Shown here: positions 1 to 6,565 of the stretch, in pieces | Position numbering within the stretch: the first letter of the stretch is position 1 | Layout: the number at the start of each line of letters is the position of its first letter | DNA from: Bacteroidia bacterium | GTDB taxonomy: Bacteria > Bacteroidota > Bacteroidia > Bacteroidales > BM520 | Reading direction: 5' to 3' | NCBI GenBank assembly: GCA_009930445.1 | Contig: RZYD01000019.1 | Span: 1 to 19,508, forward strand | DNA length: 19,508 bases | Notes under the pieces: generated by a model | Database searches by the model: none | What the model was told of the DNA's origin: nothing | The model's input: the letters and a program-made list of their open reading frames with translations, nothing else | Translations under genes and position numbers: made by a program

Positions 1-426
1 GGCACGTAGCCCGTATTTTTCTGTAACATGGCCAATAAGATCAGAAAAAATTCCGCTGATACTTTTTTTATCAGAACAAACGCCCAAACGGTTCATTTCC
101 TCATTGAGGATTTCGCCAATTTTAACATCCAATTCCTCGCGGGACCGAATATTCCCACTTGCAAAATCAATCTTGATTACCGGATAGGTCTTCGTCCAAT
201 CCCACTTATCATGAATATACAATCCCTCAAAAAGCTCCTTATTCCCCTCAAAGATCTCCTTCAACGTATCCACAAACAAACTTTTTCCAAATCGACGGGG
301 ACGGGACAGAAAAAAGCGGCCCGTCTGCTTCATCAGTAGCCACGCCATTTCCGTCTTATCGACATAGACCATGTTTTCCTGGCGAATCGTCGACAATGTA
401 TTAATGCCCAATGGTAAATTTTTCAT
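1..426 (-). CDS. AAA-ATPase-like protein (PF09820/DUF1703 type), 3' part cut by the window edge
   Basis: Reading from an ATG at 426 down to base 1 gives 142 codons with no stop, so the gene continues past the left edge. The N-terminus opens MKNLPLGINTLSTIRQEN, followed by a YVDKT motif (residues 21-25) and an SRPRRFGKS motif (41-49), which is the nucleotide-binding P-loop-like signature of the AAA-ATPase_like family. Next comes an EGNKELFEGLYI stretch that is also typical of that family. Members usually exceed 500 residues and carry a C-terminal PD-(D/E)XK nuclease-like domain, which would lie outside this window. Their role is unknown; they are common as multi-copy accessory genes. No strong Shine-Dalgarno precedes the ATG. 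A forward open frame over the same bases is only its shadow. Confidence 0.85.
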   Translation of the reverse strand, partial: MKNLPLGINTLSTIRQENMVYVDKTEMAWLLMKQTGRFFLSRPRRFGKSLFVDTLKEIFEGNKELFEGLYIHDKWDWTKTYPVIKIDFASGNIRSREELDVKIGEILNEEMNRLGVCSDKKSISGIFSDLIGHVTEKYGLRA

Positions 427-545
427 TTCCGTTTTCTCTAACTCGTTGATCGCCAAATTCCCAAAGCCCTAAATTCAGACTTACAAACCTGTTTTATCCG
501 ATCATTATCGCATTTCAATTAAATCTTAACACTTAAATCAACCTT

Positions 546-665
546 CTCTGCGCTCTCCGTGTACTCCAGTGATCCCGCTGGGCGGGAGAACGGGTGGTTG
601 AAGATCTTTTTTTTCACAACCGTTCATTCCATTCACTAGAGCAAACTTGACCGAGGAATAGAGAG
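546..665 (+). repeat. Dispersed structured repeat, copy A (divergent left half)
   Basis: The right half (about 592-665) matches the other three copies closely: GGTTG...CACAACCG hairpin, then ATTCC...GGAAT around the conserved core GAGCAAACTTGACCGAG, ending ATAGAGAG. The left part differs and carries CTCTGCGCTCTCCGTG and an inverted GATCCCGCTGGGCGGGA segment in place of the CTCTAGCG(A/C)CAG block. Just beyond the end, TAGAGAG (659-665) pairs perfectly with CTCTCTA (673-679) across a seven-base loop, a hairpin not found at the other copies. Confidence 0.75.
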
Positions 666-728
666 TAATATTCTCTCTACCACCTGTCCTCAGACTTAAT
701 ACTTAATACGTCACACTTAAACACTCTT

Positions 729-831
729 CCTCTGCACCCCTCTGACTTCCTCTAGCGACAGCGGTTGTAGAAGATTTTTTCACAACCGTTCATTCCATTC
801 ACTTGAGCAAACTTGACCGAGGAATAGAGAG
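729..831 (+). repeat. Dispersed structured repeat, copy B
   Basis: The copy begins CCTCTGCACCCCTCTGA, as copy D does. It then has CCTCTAGCGACAG, a CGGTTGT/ACAACCG hairpin (762-768 with 782-788), the core GAGCAAACTTGACCGAG (805-821), and the terminal ATAGAGAG. Outer CTCTA and TAGAG can pair, closing a three-way junction. It lies just downstream of the 867-1226 gene relative to that gene's minus-strand reading direction. Confidence 0.8.
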
Positions 832-866
832 AAAAAAGACCAGATTCCCCTCCGTGCCCCCGACAT

Positions 867-1226
867 CTAATGGGCATGTGTAAAAGGTGGCAGTCCTATA
901 TCTCTAACCATGTTTCCGGGCACTCGGTTTTGTTCCAGCCTGACGTTCAAATTCAATTTTGCCGCAATATTGATTAAAAAGGTTTCGGGAACAAACAATT
1001 TTGAACACGCCTGATAATAGGCCAAACGCTTCAATGCACGTGTAGAGGCATAACCACTTTCTGGAAGCGCCAAATGAAGACACAATGCCATTTTTATTAA
1101 TTCAGTGATTTCCGCGCGTTCGGTAATCTTGTTTTCACGTATTTCACGCCAAAACTCACTTAATCTCGGTGGAAAGAAGGCCAGTTCGTATGCTAATTGC
1201 AATTTTTCGCGGGGGGTTAGATTCAT
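867..1226 (-). CDS. Small hypothetical protein, partner of the adjacent nucleotidyltransferase
   Basis: The protein has 119 residues from the ATG at 1226, whose ATGA overlaps the stop of the upstream nucleotidyltransferase gene (TGA at 1225-1223). I prefer this start to an in-frame GTG at 1235 because of the tight translational coupling. I do not recognise the family. It starts MNLTPREKLQLAYELAFFPP, appears mostly helical and soluble, has no signal peptide or membrane segment, and shows no obvious catalytic motif; one charged stretch is REIRENKITERAEITELI. Obligatory pairing with a nucleotidyltransferase suggests a two-gene toxin-antitoxin-like unit in which this is the partner or substrate. 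That is inference from arrangement only. Confidence 0.7.
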   Translation of the reverse strand: MNLTPREKLQLAYELAFFPPRLSEFWREIRENKITERAEITELIKMALCLHLALPESGYASTRALKRLAYYQACSKLFVPETFLINIAAKLNLNVRLEQNRVPGNMVRDIGLPPFTHAH

Positions 1227-1765
1227 GATTTCCACAGCAGCATATCCTCCAACAGATTTTCCAAGTTCTCACGCACCCATACATCGTTCTTAAAGGTTCG
1301 CGGCAGACGCTCTACCGCCGCCACAATAGCATTCGGCTCAAGATTCATTTGCGCAACAAGATAACGGATATCGCTCACATCAATATCATCATAACGGATC
1401 AGTTTGCTAACCACTAAATCTTCGGGGGCTACCGTTTTCACCCAAAGACGCCGTCCCTGCCATAATGTGATTTCAGTTTGCGGGTCGGGGCGAGCCAAGC
1501 ACAACCGCAGCGCTGAAATCCATTCGATATGTTCCTTGTCGGTATTATTTTCCGGATTAACCTCCAGGCCCGCTTTTTTGGCAGCCTCACAGAATGAATC
1601 ATATTGTATGGATGAATAGGGTCCTGCCACATCCATATCAAGACTGCTACGCTCGTCCTCGTCCAACAAAATAAATGCAGCACTTCCATAAATAACGAGC
1701 ATGGCATCGTGATCAAGATGCGTATCAATGGCGCTTAAATATTGAATAATTTGATCTTTATCCAT
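1223..1765 (-). CDS. Nucleotidyltransferase-fold protein, DUF6036-like
   Basis: This 180-residue protein has a polymerase-beta-type nucleotidyltransferase signature: G27-S28 in VIYGSAAFILL, then the acidic pair D43-x-D45 in SSLDMDV. The spacing between them is longer than in small MNT proteins. After it come WVKTVAPEDLVVSKLIR and DIDVSDIRYLV, a layout I associate with DUF6036-type proteins and the AbiEii-like groups. The glycine-serine and the two aspartates would bind metal and NTP, so the fold is likely active, but the substrate is unknown. The ATG at 1765 follows GGGGAG at a suitable distance. An 11-base inverted repeat, CCTGAATCAGG (1777-1787), sits just upstream of that ribosome-binding site and could be an operator. 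The gene overlaps the next by four bases (ATGA). Confidence 0.75.
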   Translation of the reverse strand: MDKDQIIQYLSAIDTHLDHDAMLVIYGSAAFILLDEDERSSLDMDVAGPYSSIQYDSFCEAAKKAGLEVNPENNTDKEHIEWISALRLCLARPDPQTEITLWQGRRLWVKTVAPEDLVVSKLIRYDDIDVSDIRYLVAQMNLEPNAIVAAVERLPRTFKNDVWVRENLENLLEDMLLWKS

Positions 1766-2111
1766 AGGTCTTCTCCCCTGAATCAGGTAAAGGCGGAATG
1801 TTTATTTCCTTGGTTCTTCGTTCGTTGTATTTCTACCCACTAATTTCCAAGTGAGAAATTGAATAGCCGCAAAAGCACATAATTCACAAAAAGGAAGGGA
1901 GACAGACCTGAGACCTAAGACCACAAACGACAAACCAAGAACCAAAAACCATCTCTCTACCCCTCTGCCCCCCCCCTCTAGCGACAGCGGTTGTAGACAT
2001 ATATTTTTTCACAACCATTCCCTTCGGTCATTAGAGCAAACTTGACCGAGAAATAGAGAGGTGGAGACATGAGGAACACAAAAGACCGCACGTCCTTGCT
2101 GAAATTCGGCA
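1766..2111. other. Intergenic stretch with repeat copy C and word-like repeats
   Basis: The 346-base gap between the HEPN gene's end and the 1765 start holds repeat copy C (1953-2060). It also has a low-complexity run of related words (AGACCTGAGACCTAAGACC, then AACCAAGAACC, 1904-1950). TTGGTTCTT at 1810-1818 is an exact inverted copy of AAGAACCAA at 1937-1945. No coding frame or RNA gene is evident. Confidence 0.65.
1953..2060 (+). repeat. Dispersed structured repeat, copy C
   Basis: This copy has CTCTCTACCCCTCTG, a run of nine C (1968-1976), then CTCTAGCGACAG, a GGTTGT/ACAACC hairpin, and TTCGGTCA pairing with TGACCGAG around the conserved TAGAGCAAACT loop. It ends ATAGAGAG. The loop of the first hairpin differs from the other copies, while the paired arms are kept. 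It separates the nucleotidyltransferase pair at 867-1765 from the MntA/HepT pair at 2112-2857. Confidence 0.8.
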
Positions 2112-2558
2112 TTACACATAGCGCTGTGCATAGGCCGCAGCCTTATCCATAATGATTAAGAGTTCCTGAGAGGCCCCGACAATACGTTCCAGCAAATAGC
2201 GCAAATTGGCCGAGGCATATTCATGAACCACCTCATTACGCAGCTCTCTTAATTGTCGGGCCTGTAATTCGCTTTCAAAGAAGCCCCGTTTCTCCGCACG
2301 ATGCACCGCATCAAGCAACGATCCTTTTGGGGCCATTTCGATTGTGTCAACGCAACGAAACATCTTCTGATAAACAATATCACACGCCCGGGCATAACGA
2401 CTGGCCAATGCCTCAAGATCATCATAGTCATCCGGCGGCAAGTCGCTGTCAAAATTAATGCCCTTACATTTGCTCCAGGAACGATGCAGCCAAAACTGCA
2501 TGTCCTGCATTTCCTTGAGCTGCTCCTGCAAAACTGCTTGTAATGTTTCATCTGTCAC
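2112..2558 (-). CDS. hepT: HEPN-domain toxin, HepT-like (type VII toxin-antitoxin)
   Basis: This is a 148-residue helical protein. Near residues 107-114 it has RNEVVHEY, which fits the Rx4HxY motif of HepT: R107 and H112 form the RNase active site, and Y114 is the tyrosine that MntA-type antitoxins AMPylate in characterised systems. The start is GTG at 2558, overlapping the upstream gene's TGA as GTGA, so translation is coupled. In known systems the HEPN partner cleaves RNA when free and is silenced by the nucleotidyltransferase. It is somewhat longer at the N-terminus than many HepT proteins. It could instead belong to the HI0074-like substrate-binding branch of the same fold; the order and motif favour HepT. 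Confidence 0.8.
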   Translation of the reverse strand: MTDETLQAVLQEQLKEMQDMQFWLHRSWSKCKGINFDSDLPPDDYDDLEALASRYARACDIVYQKMFRCVDTIEMAPKGSLLDAVHRAEKRGFFESELQARQLRELRNEVVHEYASANLRYLLERIVGASQELLIIMDKAAAYAQRYV

Positions 2559-2857
2559 AACCTGACTCCCGCCTCTAATGCCATCTTCTGGAATGCAGAA
2601 TAGGGTTCTCTCGCAATAATCAAATCTATTTTCTGCTCCCCTAAGCCATCATATAACGCCAATTTCAAAGGTATACGGTCCTTTTCACTCAGCTGCTCAG
2701 AAACGATCAACAGATCAATATCGCCGCCGCGCTCATTTAAATCCGTCCGCGATCCAAACAGATACACTTCTGCTTCCTTGTCCAATTGGTGAACTGCATC
2801 TTTAATAACCCTAATTTGCACTTCAGAGAACCGAACCATTTTTGAAACAGCATTCAT
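2555..2857 (-). CDS. mntA: Minimal nucleotidyltransferase antitoxin, MntA-like
   Basis: The protein has 100 residues. It shows the minimal nucleotidyltransferase signature LFGSRTDLNERGGDIDLLI: G35-S36, then D46 and D48, with a third acidic residue D78 in KIDLII. In the HepT/MntA family this enzyme transfers AMP from ATP to a tyrosine of the HEPN toxin. I chose the ATG at 2857, preceded by GAGGAT about nine bases upstream; an in-frame TTG at 2860 would add one residue. The gene is first of two and overlaps hepT by four bases (2555-2558). Its leader carries a possible promoter at 2896-2923. Confidence 0.85.
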   Translation of the reverse strand: MNAVSKMVRFSEVQIRVIKDAVHQLDKEAEVYLFGSRTDLNERGGDIDLLIVSEQLSEKDRIPLKLALYDGLGEQKIDLIIAREPYSAFQKMALEAGVRL

Positions 2858-2895
2858 CAATTACTATCCTCTATCGCGGCTATACATGGGGCATG

Positions 2896-2923
2896 ATTGT
2901 ATTGTAACAAGCCACCTTGGCAA
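2896..2923 (-). promoter_or_regulatory. Possible sigma-70-type promoter for the MntA/HepT pair
   Basis: On the minus strand, TTGCCA (2923-2918) and TACAAT (2901-2896) are separated by 16 bases, each one or two bases from the -35 and -10 consensus. Transcription would start near 2889 and give a leader of about 30 bases before the ATG at 2857. This is based on the sequence match alone. Confidence 0.3.
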
Positions 2924-2950
2924 GCATCCTGTTGATCCTGTCTAAAAATT

Positions 2951-3051
2951 CCTCTGCACCCCTCTGAATCTCTAGCGCCAGCGGTTGTAGAAGATCTTAT
3001 CAGAACCGTTCCCTCCGGTCACTAGAGCAAACTTGACCGAGGGATAGAGAG
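2951..3051 (+). repeat. Dispersed structured repeat, copy D (best-paired copy)
   Basis: The copy begins CCTCTGCACCCCTCTGA and continues CTCTAGCGCCAG. A CGGTT/AACCG hairpin follows, then a long hairpin in which TCCCTCCGGTCA pairs with TGACCGAGGGA apart from one bulged C, around the loop CTAGAGCAAACT. It ends ATAGAGAG, and TCTCTA with TAGAGA closes the structure. The copy lies between the 3' end of the polysaccharide operon and the MntA/HepT promoter, in a 313-base gap (2858-3170) that otherwise holds only the leader and promoter of mntA and unremarkable AT-rich sequence. Confidence 0.8.
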
Positions 3052-3170
3052 CGAAATAAACGACGTGAAAAAGCGCAGGTCTTACCTGATATTCCTGCAT
3101 TCATGATGCATATAATCCACCCTACAGATGCAGAACAAAAGACGACTATACACAGAATATATCTGTTACA

Positions 3171-4034
3171 TTATTCCGCATTTTTACCAATAGACATATA
3201 TATCGGCTCAGGATAACGATATGGGAGTTGATCGAGTGGAATATGCACTTGTTTCCTTGCCACAGCCCGCAGCACATCGTCGCGTATACGTTTCGCCCGA
3301 GGGAACAAAAGACGCACAAATAAATTCAACAACTCCAACCTGAAAGAGTGCAACAACGGTTGTTTATAAGTAAATCCATCCAGCCGCTGTATTTCAAATC
3401 CGCTCGCAGACAATAAAGCAACTAAATCCTGACGTGTATATTCATGAAAATGACCCAGATTCGCCACGGTATCAAGAGATCGCTCCCCGCTTTTTAATGC
3501 ATCGGATATATAACGACGCAAATAGCCAGGCTGCATATCATTGACTAAAAAAGCGAGACACTGATCACTCACGGTATTGGGAACCGTCATAAGCAGTGTC
3601 CCTCCGGGTTTTAAGACACGACATAATTCATTCATTGCAAACATCGGATCAAAAATGAGGTGCTCAAAAACCTCCATGGCGATAACGGTGTCAAACTGCT
3701 CGTCTTCGAAAGGCCACGACTGCAACTCGATATTACAGTTTGCACTATGTATGACGTATTTACGATCACCACAGGTGCGAACAAATGAGGTCTCTTCCGT
3801 ATTTTCATTATCAAGGACGGTAACATTCTCATATCCCCACAACTCAATATAGGCCGGTGCATAAATGCCGCGCATTCCACCTACATCTAATAATGAGCCT
3901 CTCTGCTCTGTGCTTTCCAGAAGCTGCAATGTTTTCCAAGCACGCAGCAAACTCCCTTTGACATAATTACGCTCGAAATCTGTTACAGCAAAGGAATGTA
4001 CGATATCTTTGAAAAGTTCATATTCATTATTCAT
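3171..4034 (-). CDS. Class I SAM-dependent methyltransferase (last gene of the polysaccharide operon)
   Basis: The protein has 287 residues. Motif I is LLDVGGMRG (48-56), the acidic residue ending motif II is in VTVLDNE, and the stretch PFEDEQFDTVIAMEVFEHL followed by LKPGGTLLMTVPN is a standard Rossmann methyltransferase core (Methyltransf_11 type). The C-terminal third has a helical cap ending in a basic segment, as in methyltransferases that modify glycans or lipid-linked sugars. The ATG at 4034 overlaps the TGA of the upstream GT4 gene (ATGA). It probably methylates a sugar or a terminal group in the glycan made by this locus; the acceptor cannot be read from sequence. Confidence 0.8.
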   Translation of the reverse strand: MNNEYELFKDIVHSFAVTDFERNYVKGSLLRAWKTLQLLESTEQRGSLLDVGGMRGIYAPAYIELWGYENVTVLDNENTEETSFVRTCGDRKYVIHSANCNIELQSWPFEDEQFDTVIAMEVFEHLIFDPMFAMNELCRVLKPGGTLLMTVPNTVSDQCLAFLVNDMQPGYLRRYISDALKSGERSLDTVANLGHFHEYTRQDLVALLSASGFEIQRLDGFTYKQPLLHSFRLELLNLFVRLLFPRAKRIRDDVLRAVARKQVHIPLDQLPYRYPEPIYMSIGKNAE

Positions 4035-5284
4035 CTTGATTGCTTTCGTTGCTCCAATGATTCTAGTAAACGAGAAGTTATAACCGCAACGTCATACCGA
4101 TCTTCTGCATCCTTACATGCCCGTTTTATCAAATACCGTCTTAACGCAGGGTCTGCCGCGAGCCTGCAAACAGCCCTCGCCAAGGTTTGTTCATCAGCAG
4201 GCTTCACGAGTAATCCATTGACTTCGCTCTGAATAATATCTGGGATTCCTCCAACATTCGACGCAATAACTGCAGCCCCCAAAAGCATCGCTTCAACAAT
4301 GCTTACACCAAACCCCTCATGCAAACTGGGCTGAACGAAAATATCGGCCGATTTCAAATATGGATATGGATTGGTCTGTTCGCCTATAAAAGTCACGGCA
4401 TCTGACATGTTGAACTCCTCCACCATATTTTCCAAATAAGGACGTTCTGAGCCATCACCTATTATCGTCAAAGTATAATGACATTTCGAATCACTGTTCT
4501 TCAATAGAACGAATGCCTTGATCAAATACTTGATTCCTTTTACCTCCGATAATCGTCCGAGCGTCACAATCCGCACTCCAGAACCGTTAGAATTATTAAA
4601 TGCATCAGCCTTCGCCCTCACCTGTTTCACATCAACCGGATTGGGTATAATTTCTGCTCGAATATTCTGCGAATGCGTTTGCTTGATCCAATCATATTTC
4701 AAGCAGCTTGAAGCAAAAACACTTACATCAAGGGTATTAAACATACGGCGCTCCGCCCTCCCCGGTGGATAAAACACTGGCAGATTCCCGAGAATAAGAA
4801 TGGTTTGAGGAGACAAATGCAATTTTCTAGCCGCGTTACAAGCTCCGGGCAACCATCCATAAAATCCCGCACGGAAAATGATAATATCTGACTCTTTGAT
4901 GTGTTCGATAAAAACAGAACGGAAAATCCGCTCCCAACGGCAATCCTGCACTAACTTCCATATGCGCATTTTTGCTGGGGTTGCGAATTTTCCATATACA
5001 TTTCTTAAGAAAACATTACGACATGCATTCTTATCATCAGTCGGAATAACTCGTCCCGTCTCCGACCTTGCCTTAGGAAAATACACTCGTTGATTTCCTA
5101 GCTCAATATCCGCACATTGCACCCCATCACGACGCAACTGATCACGATGTACTTCCACGCCCGTAAACGAATTACACAAAGACAAAACATCTATACCGCG
5201 CGCAGTTAACTCCCTTGCATAGGTTTCAATAACATGTTCAACCCCGCCGTAAGCCCCGCTCACATTTACAAACACAATTCGCAC
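4031..5284 (-). CDS. GT4-family glycosyltransferase
   Basis: The protein has 417 residues in the two-domain GT-B layout. The N-terminus MRIVFVNVSGAYGGVEHVI has the glycine-rich acceptor-side loop. The C-terminal half has VTLGRLSEVKGIKYLIKAF, then FVQPSLHEGFGVSIVEAM with the E-x7-E motif that contacts the nucleotide-sugar donor, and ASNVGGIPDII. These are hallmarks of retaining CAZy family GT4. The start is GTG at 5284, with GGAGG 11 bases upstream; only three bases separate it from the previous stop. It would add one sugar to the growing repeat unit at the cytoplasmic face of the membrane. Donor and linkage are unknown. Confidence 0.87.
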   Translation of the reverse strand: MRIVFVNVSGAYGGVEHVIETYARELTARGIDVLSLCNSFTGVEVHRDQLRRDGVQCADIELGNQRVYFPKARSETGRVIPTDDKNACRNVFLRNVYGKFATPAKMRIWKLVQDCRWERIFRSVFIEHIKESDIIIFRAGFYGWLPGACNAARKLHLSPQTILILGNLPVFYPPGRAERRMFNTLDVSVFASSCLKYDWIKQTHSQNIRAEIIPNPVDVKQVRAKADAFNNSNGSGVRIVTLGRLSEVKGIKYLIKAFVLLKNSDSKCHYTLTIIGDGSERPYLENMVEEFNMSDAVTFIGEQTNPYPYLKSADIFVQPSLHEGFGVSIVEAMLLGAAVIASNVGGIPDIIQSEVNGLLVKPADEQTLARAVCRLAADPALRRYLIKRACKDAEDRYDVAVITSRLLESLEQRKQSR

Positions 5285-5287
5285 CCC

Positions 5288-6358
5288 TTAACGAGCCTCC
5301 TGTATCTGCTCATATATTTCGCGATAAAGCGGTGCAATCAATGTCCAATCAAATTTCTCTGCCCATTTTCGTACTTCCAAGCCATCCGCAGCAAGCTTTT
5401 CAGGGTTCTTTGAATATTCCAGCAACCTGTTCAACCACGCAGAGCAATCTCCAGATGGCATCAAATAACCGGGCGGCACATATTCATTGGCCCCACCCAC
5501 ATCGTTGATCAACACGGGAGTCCCGCACGCCATGGACTCCAGCAACGCATTGTTGGCCGTACAATCACGCATAGGCAGTAAAACGACATCCATTTTTCTA
5601 TAAAATTCAAGTAAATCAGCATCGGATAAACGAGGTAGAAGCTCAACATCATCCAAACCGTCGTAATACTGAAATTGTTCAGATGTCGTTAACACTTGCA
5701 ACTTAAACAAGCCGGGTGGTGCAGCACGAACTATATCAGCTAAGAAAATATGATCACGCTCCGTTTTCCCAACACAACCGCAAACAAGAGATACATTCTT
5801 TTTACGAATTGTTAATGGTGGCTTATCTGGAGAAAACAGTTGCGTATCAATACCAAGTGGGATCACAGATATCCTGTTTTCAGGATATCCCCTTTCTAAA
5901 AAAAAAGGAATTTGACAAGATGAGACAACCACTATTCTATCATAAACATCCAACCATCTGGTGTGAATCAGCGAACTTCGCTGTCGGGATGGTGTCGCAT
6001 GAAATGTTCCTATAACAGAAGCCGCAGACGTCCGATACAAATGAGCTAAATACGGCGAACTCATTTCTCCCCACAAAAAATGGATAATGCATCGTTTTTT
6101 CAATCCTGCCCGCAAAAATATACGCACATCGTCCCAAATCGGAACACACAACGTGAAGTCACTTCCCATTCGACGAGCGCAGAAGCGTCTTGCCGCGTCG
6201 CCTAGAGTCCAACTTAATCCGAATAATATTGCCCACCTATTGGAAGGTATCAAAATCGTCTCACCTCCCACTGCTTGACTCAGAGCCCACATCGCCGATT
6301 TCGCAGCAATTTGCGCACTTTCATGCTGAACATTATAAACTTTTACACGATCTGTCAT
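5288..6358 (-). CDS. GT4-like glycosyltransferase
   Basis: The protein has 356 residues in a GT-B arrangement. The N-terminal half contains the acceptor-domain pattern HFLWGEMSSPYLAHLYR and GTFHATPS. The linker has ISVIPLGIDTQLFSP, a signature of GT4 enzymes. The C-terminal half has NNALLESMACGTPVLINDVG, where the glutamate motif is reduced to the second E. The ATG at 6358 overlaps the stop of the SGNH C-terminal fragment (ATGA), placing it in the same transcript as the acylation genes. Donor and acceptor are not predictable. Confidence 0.83.
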   Translation of the reverse strand: MTDRVKVYNVQHESAQIAAKSAMWALSQAVGGETILIPSNRWAILFGLSWTLGDAARRFCARRMGSDFTLCVPIWDDVRIFLRAGLKKRCIIHFLWGEMSSPYLAHLYRTSAASVIGTFHATPSRQRSSLIHTRWLDVYDRIVVVSSCQIPFFLERGYPENRISVIPLGIDTQLFSPDKPPLTIRKKNVSLVCGCVGKTERDHIFLADIVRAAPPGLFKLQVLTTSEQFQYYDGLDDVELLPRLSDADLLEFYRKMDVVLLPMRDCTANNALLESMACGTPVLINDVGGANEYVPPGYLMPSGDCSAWLNRLLEYSKNPEKLAADGLEVRKWAEKFDWTLIAPLYREIYEQIQEAR

Positions 6359-6555
6359 GGCTCTTTGACTCGCTCTATAATTTCCTGCGCAAGTAAAAAT
6401 CCCGAGTCATGATCAACATGATAAGGATCTTTGAAAAAAACATTGCGATGTGATACGAAAATTTTCATTGGATAATACGTTACATTCGAAAATTGATCAC
6501 ATACCTGTAGAAGAGACTGCTGTACGAGCTCTCGCAACGCACCATTTTCATCCAT
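6355..6555 (-). CDS. C-terminal fragment of a frameshifted SGNH-type acyltransferase partner
   Basis: The longest ATG-started frame has 66 residues, but its reading frame stays open upstream through EYDPVVMDENG. It ends with FKDPYHVDHDSGFLLAQEII, which has the D-x-x-H of SGNH block V (the aspartate and histidine of the catalytic triad). The upstream 6566-7387 frame supplies the serine but stops just before this piece. Removing one G from the G5 tract (minus strand of 6573-6577) joins them as ...IIEGEYDPVV.... I therefore read 6355-7387 as one broken gene of about 343 codons, or one restored by slippage. Confidence 0.7.
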   Translation of the reverse strand: MDENGALRELVQQSLLQVCDQFSNVTYYPMKIFVSHRNVFFKDPYHVDHDSGFLLAQEIIERVKEP

Positions 6556-6565
6556 AACAACAGGA

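Larger units (their letters stand above)
427..866. other. Intergenic stretch holding two repeat copies, no gene seen
   Basis: This 440-base gap lies between the start of the AAA-ATPase gene and the end of the small hypothetical gene. It contains two copies of the dispersed repeat (546-665 and 729-831) separated by about 60 bases, as if a module between them were empty. The remainder is AT-rich, with word-like repetition such as ACTTAATACTTAATAC near 694-709. I see no convincing coding frame, RNA gene or factor-independent terminator. Confidence 0.7.

Noticed and set aside
28..339. Forward 103-codon open frame near the left edge
   Set aside because: It lies opposite the AAA-ATPase gene, whose minus-strand translation has clear family motifs.
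546..3051. Integron attC sites with a cassette array
   Set aside because: The repeats have dyad symmetry and sit between small gene units, but I find no GTTRRRY/RYYYAAC core pair at their ends and no integrase in the window. The cassettes also hold two genes each. Kept only as an analogy.
546..3051. CRISPR array
   Set aside because: The repeats are 80-100 bases long, imperfect, unevenly spaced and separated by genes; there are no regular spacers and no cas genes.
3100..3170. Factor-independent terminator after the last operon gene
   Set aside because: TGCAT/ATGCA can form a five-base hairpin, but it is weak and not followed by a U-run on the minus strand.
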